Shown here: in pieces, positions 61,920 to 64,000 of the stretch
Position numbering within the stretch: the stretch's first letter is position 1
Layout: each line of letters begins with the position of its first letter
Origin: Streptomyces sp. NBC_01264
Lineage (GTDB): Bacteria; Actinomycetota; Actinomycetes; Streptomycetales; Streptomycetaceae
NCBI RefSeq assembly: GCF_026340675.1
Contig: NZ_JAPEOX010000001.1
Coordinates: 4,030,001-4,094,000, forward strand
Direction of reading: 5' to 3'
Length of the DNA stretch: 64,000 bases
Program-made: the position numbers and the translations under genes
Notes under the pieces: generated by a model
The model's input: only the letters and a program-made list of their open reading frames with translations
Told to the model about the DNA's origin: nothing
Database searches by the model: none

Positions 61920-61975
61920 CGCACAGGCCACCCCCAGCCCCGCCGGCGCTTGAGGCGCAAGGGCCCTGAGACCGG
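61920..61975. repeat. inverted copy of the GC-rich intergenic module
   Basis: Contains CCCCGCCGGCGCTTGAGG, the reverse complement form of the CTCAAACGCCGG module with one change. It abuts the 3' end of the MurR/RpiR gene. Confidence 0.6.
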
Positions 61976-61992
61976 GACCCGGCAACCGCCGG

Positions 61993-62835
61993 CTACTCCA
62001 CGAACAGCCCCCGCGCCGCCGCCCCCGCGTCAAACGCCTCCAGCCGAGCCTGCGCATCCGGCAGCGCATCCGCCATCGCCTCCAGCAGCACCCGCCCCAG
62101 CAACATCGGCGCGCACGCCGTGTCGAAGGCCAGGCCCGTGCCGACGGGCGCCGGGATCAGCAGGTCGGAGTGGCGGGCCACCGGCGCGAAGGCCGAATCG
62201 GCGACCGTGACCACGGTCAGCCCGGCCCCCCGCGCGTGCTCCAGAGCCTCCGCGACCTCCTTCGGATGGCGCGGCAGCGCAAAGCACAGCAGGGCCGAGG
62301 CCCCCGCCCCCGCCGCCGCGTCGAGCCGGTCGGCGAGCATCGAGCCGCCCTCGTCGAGGAGCCGTACGTCCGGATGGACCTTCGCGGCGAAGTACGCGAA
62401 CCCGCGCGCCTGCGAGGACGCCGCGCGCAGCCCCAGGACGGGCAGCGGGCTCGACCCGGCCAGCAGCCGGCCCGCCTCGCGCACCGGCTCCGGATCGGCG
62501 AGCATCGCGGAGAGCTGCCGCAGGTTCTCGATCTCGCCCTGAACGGCCTGCTGGTACTCGTTGTACGCGTCCTCCTCCCCGCCGCCAGCCCGCTCGGCGG
62601 GGGCCACTTCCCGCAGGTGCCGACGCAGCGCGGGATAGCCGTCGAAGCCCAGCGCCACCGCGAACCGGGTCACCGACGGCTGGCTCACCCCGGCCAGCTC
62701 GGCGAGCTCCACGCTCGACAGGAACGGCACCTCGGCCGCCCCGCGCACCATGCAGTGCGCGATGCGCCGCTGCGTGGGCGTCAGCCGGTGCCCCTCGAAC
62801 AGCTTCTGCAGCCGGGCCGCAGGGCTCTCGTTCAT
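61993..62835 (-). CDS. MurR/RpiR family transcriptional regulator
   Basis: Protein of 280 residues: N-terminal helix-turn-helix of the RpiR type (LSSVELAELAGVSQPSVTRFAVALGFDGYPALRRHL) and a C-terminal SIS domain (~105-245, PVLGLRAASSQARGFAYF), which binds a sugar phosphate or similar ligand. ATG at 62835. Divergent from the MFS gene, which it may control; a shared motif also links it to hutU. Confidence 0.9.
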   Translation of the reverse strand: MNESPAARLQKLFEGHRLTPTQRRIAHCMVRGAAEVPFLSSVELAELAGVSQPSVTRFAVALGFDGYPALRRHLREVAPAERAGGGEEDAYNEYQQAVQGEIENLRQLSAMLADPEPVREAGRLLAGSSPLPVLGLRAASSQARGFAYFAAKVHPDVRLLDEGGSMLADRLDAAAGAGASALLCFALPRHPKEVAEALEHARGAGLTVVTVADSAFAPVARHSDLLIPAPVGTGLAFDTACAPMLLGRVLLEAMADALPDAQARLEAFDAGAAARGLFVE

Positions 62836-62861
62836 CCCGTTCCCCTCCGTCCGACGAGATA

Positions 62862-62896
62862 TTCAGTCACCGAGCACTCTGCATGCGGCTATGCAG
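62862..62896. promoter_or_regulatory. candidate operator between the regulator and MFS genes
   Basis: CTGCAT (62879-62884) and ATGCAG (62891-62896) are inverted 6-mers with a 6-nt spacer. TTCAGTCA (62862-62869), shared with the hutU upstream region, lies 10 nt away. Both are within 65 nt of the regulator start, a good place for autoregulation. Confidence 0.45.
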
Positions 62897-63064
62897 GACG
62901 GCAAGCCGATCCCGCGATCCGAGACCTTCCGAAACCCACCGGAAGCCGTCTCGAACCCCTCATCAATTCGCTTGACCGGTCCGCCGCCGGCGCTTGATCC
63001 TCAAGGGCCGGCCACCGGGATCCGACCGGCCAACCTCCCACCGACTTCAAGTGAATCGGCCCCC

Positions 63065-64000
63065 ATGGTGTCTTCGTCCGTTTCCGCCACGCCCCGGCCC
63101 GGAACCCGCCTGTGGACCAGGAACTTCGGCCTGTTCTTCACCGCCCGCATCGTGTCGATGCTGGGCGACATGATGATGCCGGTCGCCCTGGCCGTCGCCA
63201 TGATCTCGCTCGGCTACGGGGTGAGCGGCATCGGGTACGCGCTGGGCGCCTGGATGGGGTCCTTCGCCCTCTTCATCGTGTTCGGCGGGGTGATCGCCGA
63301 CCGCTTCCACCCCCTGCCGCAGATGATCGGCGCCGACGCGGTCCGCTGCGTGGCGCAGGGCTCCTTCGCCGTCTACCTCTGGCTCGGCCACCCCACCCTG
63401 TGGTTCGTCATCGGCGGATCGGTCCTCGGTGGCATCGCGACCGCGATGTTCCAGCCGGGCACCTCCAGCCTCGTCCCCCAGGTCTCCACCGCCCCCACCC
63501 AGGCCAACGGGGTGCTGCGGGTGAGTCAGGGGATGGCCACGATGGCCGGGCCGGCGCTCGCCGGTGTCCTCGTCGCCGCCACCTCCACGGCCTGGGTGTT
63601 CGTGATCGACGCCGCCACCTTCGCCATCAGCGGGGTCTGCCTGCTCGCGCTGCGCCTCCCCCGCTTCGCACCCGACCACTCGCAGTCCATGCTCACGAAC
63701 CTGCGCGAGGGCTGGCACGAGTTCCGCTCCCGGTCCTGGCTGTGGGCGGTGATCCTGATCTGGTGGGTGCTCGGGGTCTTCGTCTGGGGCCCGCTCACCC
63801 CGCTCGGCGCGGCCTCGATCATCGCCGAGCACGGCAAGGCCGCCTTCGGCTACGCGGAGGGCGCCTTCGGGGCCGGCTGCGTCCTGGGCGGCCTCGTCGC
63901 GCTCCGGGTCCGCCCGGCCCGCCCGCTGCTCGGCGGCGGCGTCGCGATGTTCCTGTTCCCGATGATGCCGCTGGCCGCGGCCCTGGTACCGGCCCTGCCG
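63065..64000 (+). CDS. MFS transporter, 3' end missing
   Basis: Open frame of 312 codons from ATG 63065 to the window edge, with no stop. The translated protein has RLWTRNFGLFFTARIVSMLG at the start, repeated hydrophobic helices (about eight in the visible part) and FGGVIADRF between helices 2 and 3, the MFS-type loop. It resembles EntS/DHA-type exporters. ATG at 63065, with GTG immediately after as an alternative. Substrate unknown. Divergent from the MurR/RpiR gene. Confidence 0.85.
   Translation, partial: MVSSSVSATPRPGTRLWTRNFGLFFTARIVSMLGDMMMPVALAVAMISLGYGVSGIGYALGAWMGSFALFIVFGGVIADRFHPLPQMIGADAVRCVAQGSFAVYLWLGHPTLWFVIGGSVLGGIATAMFQPGTSSLVPQVSTAPTQANGVLRVSQGMATMAGPALAGVLVAATSTAWVFVIDAATFAISGVCLLALRLPRFAPDHSQSMLTNLREGWHEFRSRSWLWAVILIWWVLGVFVWGPLTPLGAASIIAEHGKAAFGYAEGAFGAGCVLGGLVALRVRPARPLLGGGVAMFLFPMMPLAAALVPALP

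Larger units (their letters stand above)
61433..61992. other. gene-free region of repeats between convergent genes
   Basis: 560 nt between the decarboxylase-like and MurR/RpiR genes. It holds a forward GC-rich repeat cluster (61490-61650), the rod-like inverted repeat (61749-61900) and an inverted single module (61920-61975). No coding sequence supported. Confidence 0.7.

Noticed and set aside
61490..61975. CRISPR-like array in the repeat region
   Set aside because: Units differ in length, orientation and spacing and there are no cas genes.

Overview
The window is chromosomal DNA of very high G+C (by eye above 70%) from an actinomycete, almost certainly Streptomyces. Many genes start with GTG and stop/start overlaps of the ATGA or GTGA type are common. 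It carries a full-length whiB, the F420 genes fbiA-fbiB, sortase-anchored surface proteins and short GC-rich intergenic repeats typical of the genus. There are no rRNA or tRNA genes, IS elements, CRISPR arrays or prophage genes in it. Gene order resembles what I remember of the SCO3020-SCO3075 part of S. coelicolor, and parts match the M. tuberculosis Rv3254-Rv3278 region (from memory, not searched).

Layout. 1-1913: the 3' end of a fructose PTS permease. 1978-7713 (minus): CDF cation transporter, manA, an SIS-domain protein, a Trm112-like zinc ribbon, manB and a DUF3499 protein, i.e. mannose-phosphate metabolism. 7828-8322: a zincin-like protein that lacks part of its HExxH motif. 8562-14291 (minus): a secreted DUF5719-type protein, a 1218-residue membrane glycosyltransferase and whiB. 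14779-17782 (plus): a 28-residue cysteine-rich leader peptide, a cysteine dioxygenase, fbiA and fbiB. 17818-21102 (minus): an AlkA-type glycosylase and a secreted amidase. 21253-34501: a cell-wall region with five LytR-CpsA-Psr (LCP) proteins, a second glycosyltransferase, a TetR-SDR pair, a lipase-like hydrolase and a thioesterase. 34569-40807: manC, an unknown membrane protein, an acyl-CoA dehydrogenase, UDP-glucose dehydrogenase and a GT87 membrane protein. 40815-44978 (minus): purK-purE-dipeptidase and a metal-ligand-less dipeptidase paralogue. 45202-49789: GtrA, a two-component system and a POT peptide transporter. 49879-54111 (minus): a four-gene surface operon. 54299-59972 (minus): the hut operon (hutU, an M20 amidohydrolase, hutF, hutI). 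60068-64000: a decarboxylase-like PLP enzyme, a MurR/RpiR regulator and the start of an MFS transporter.

Much of the window makes or attaches cell-surface polysaccharide. ManA, ManB and ManC lead from fructose-6-phosphate to GDP-mannose; glycosyltransferases, a flippase-like GtrA and UDP-glucuronate synthesis supply glycans; LCP enzymes attach finished polymers to peptidoglycan. The hut operon degrades histidine through N-formylglutamate.

The observations most worth following are the surface operon with repeated Cys-bracketed domains and two different sortase motifs, the Cys-Cys-Cys-Cys-Gly-Cys leader peptide before cysteine dioxygenase, the inactive-looking dipeptidase next to an intact one, and a 152-nt rod-like inverted repeat at 61749-61900.
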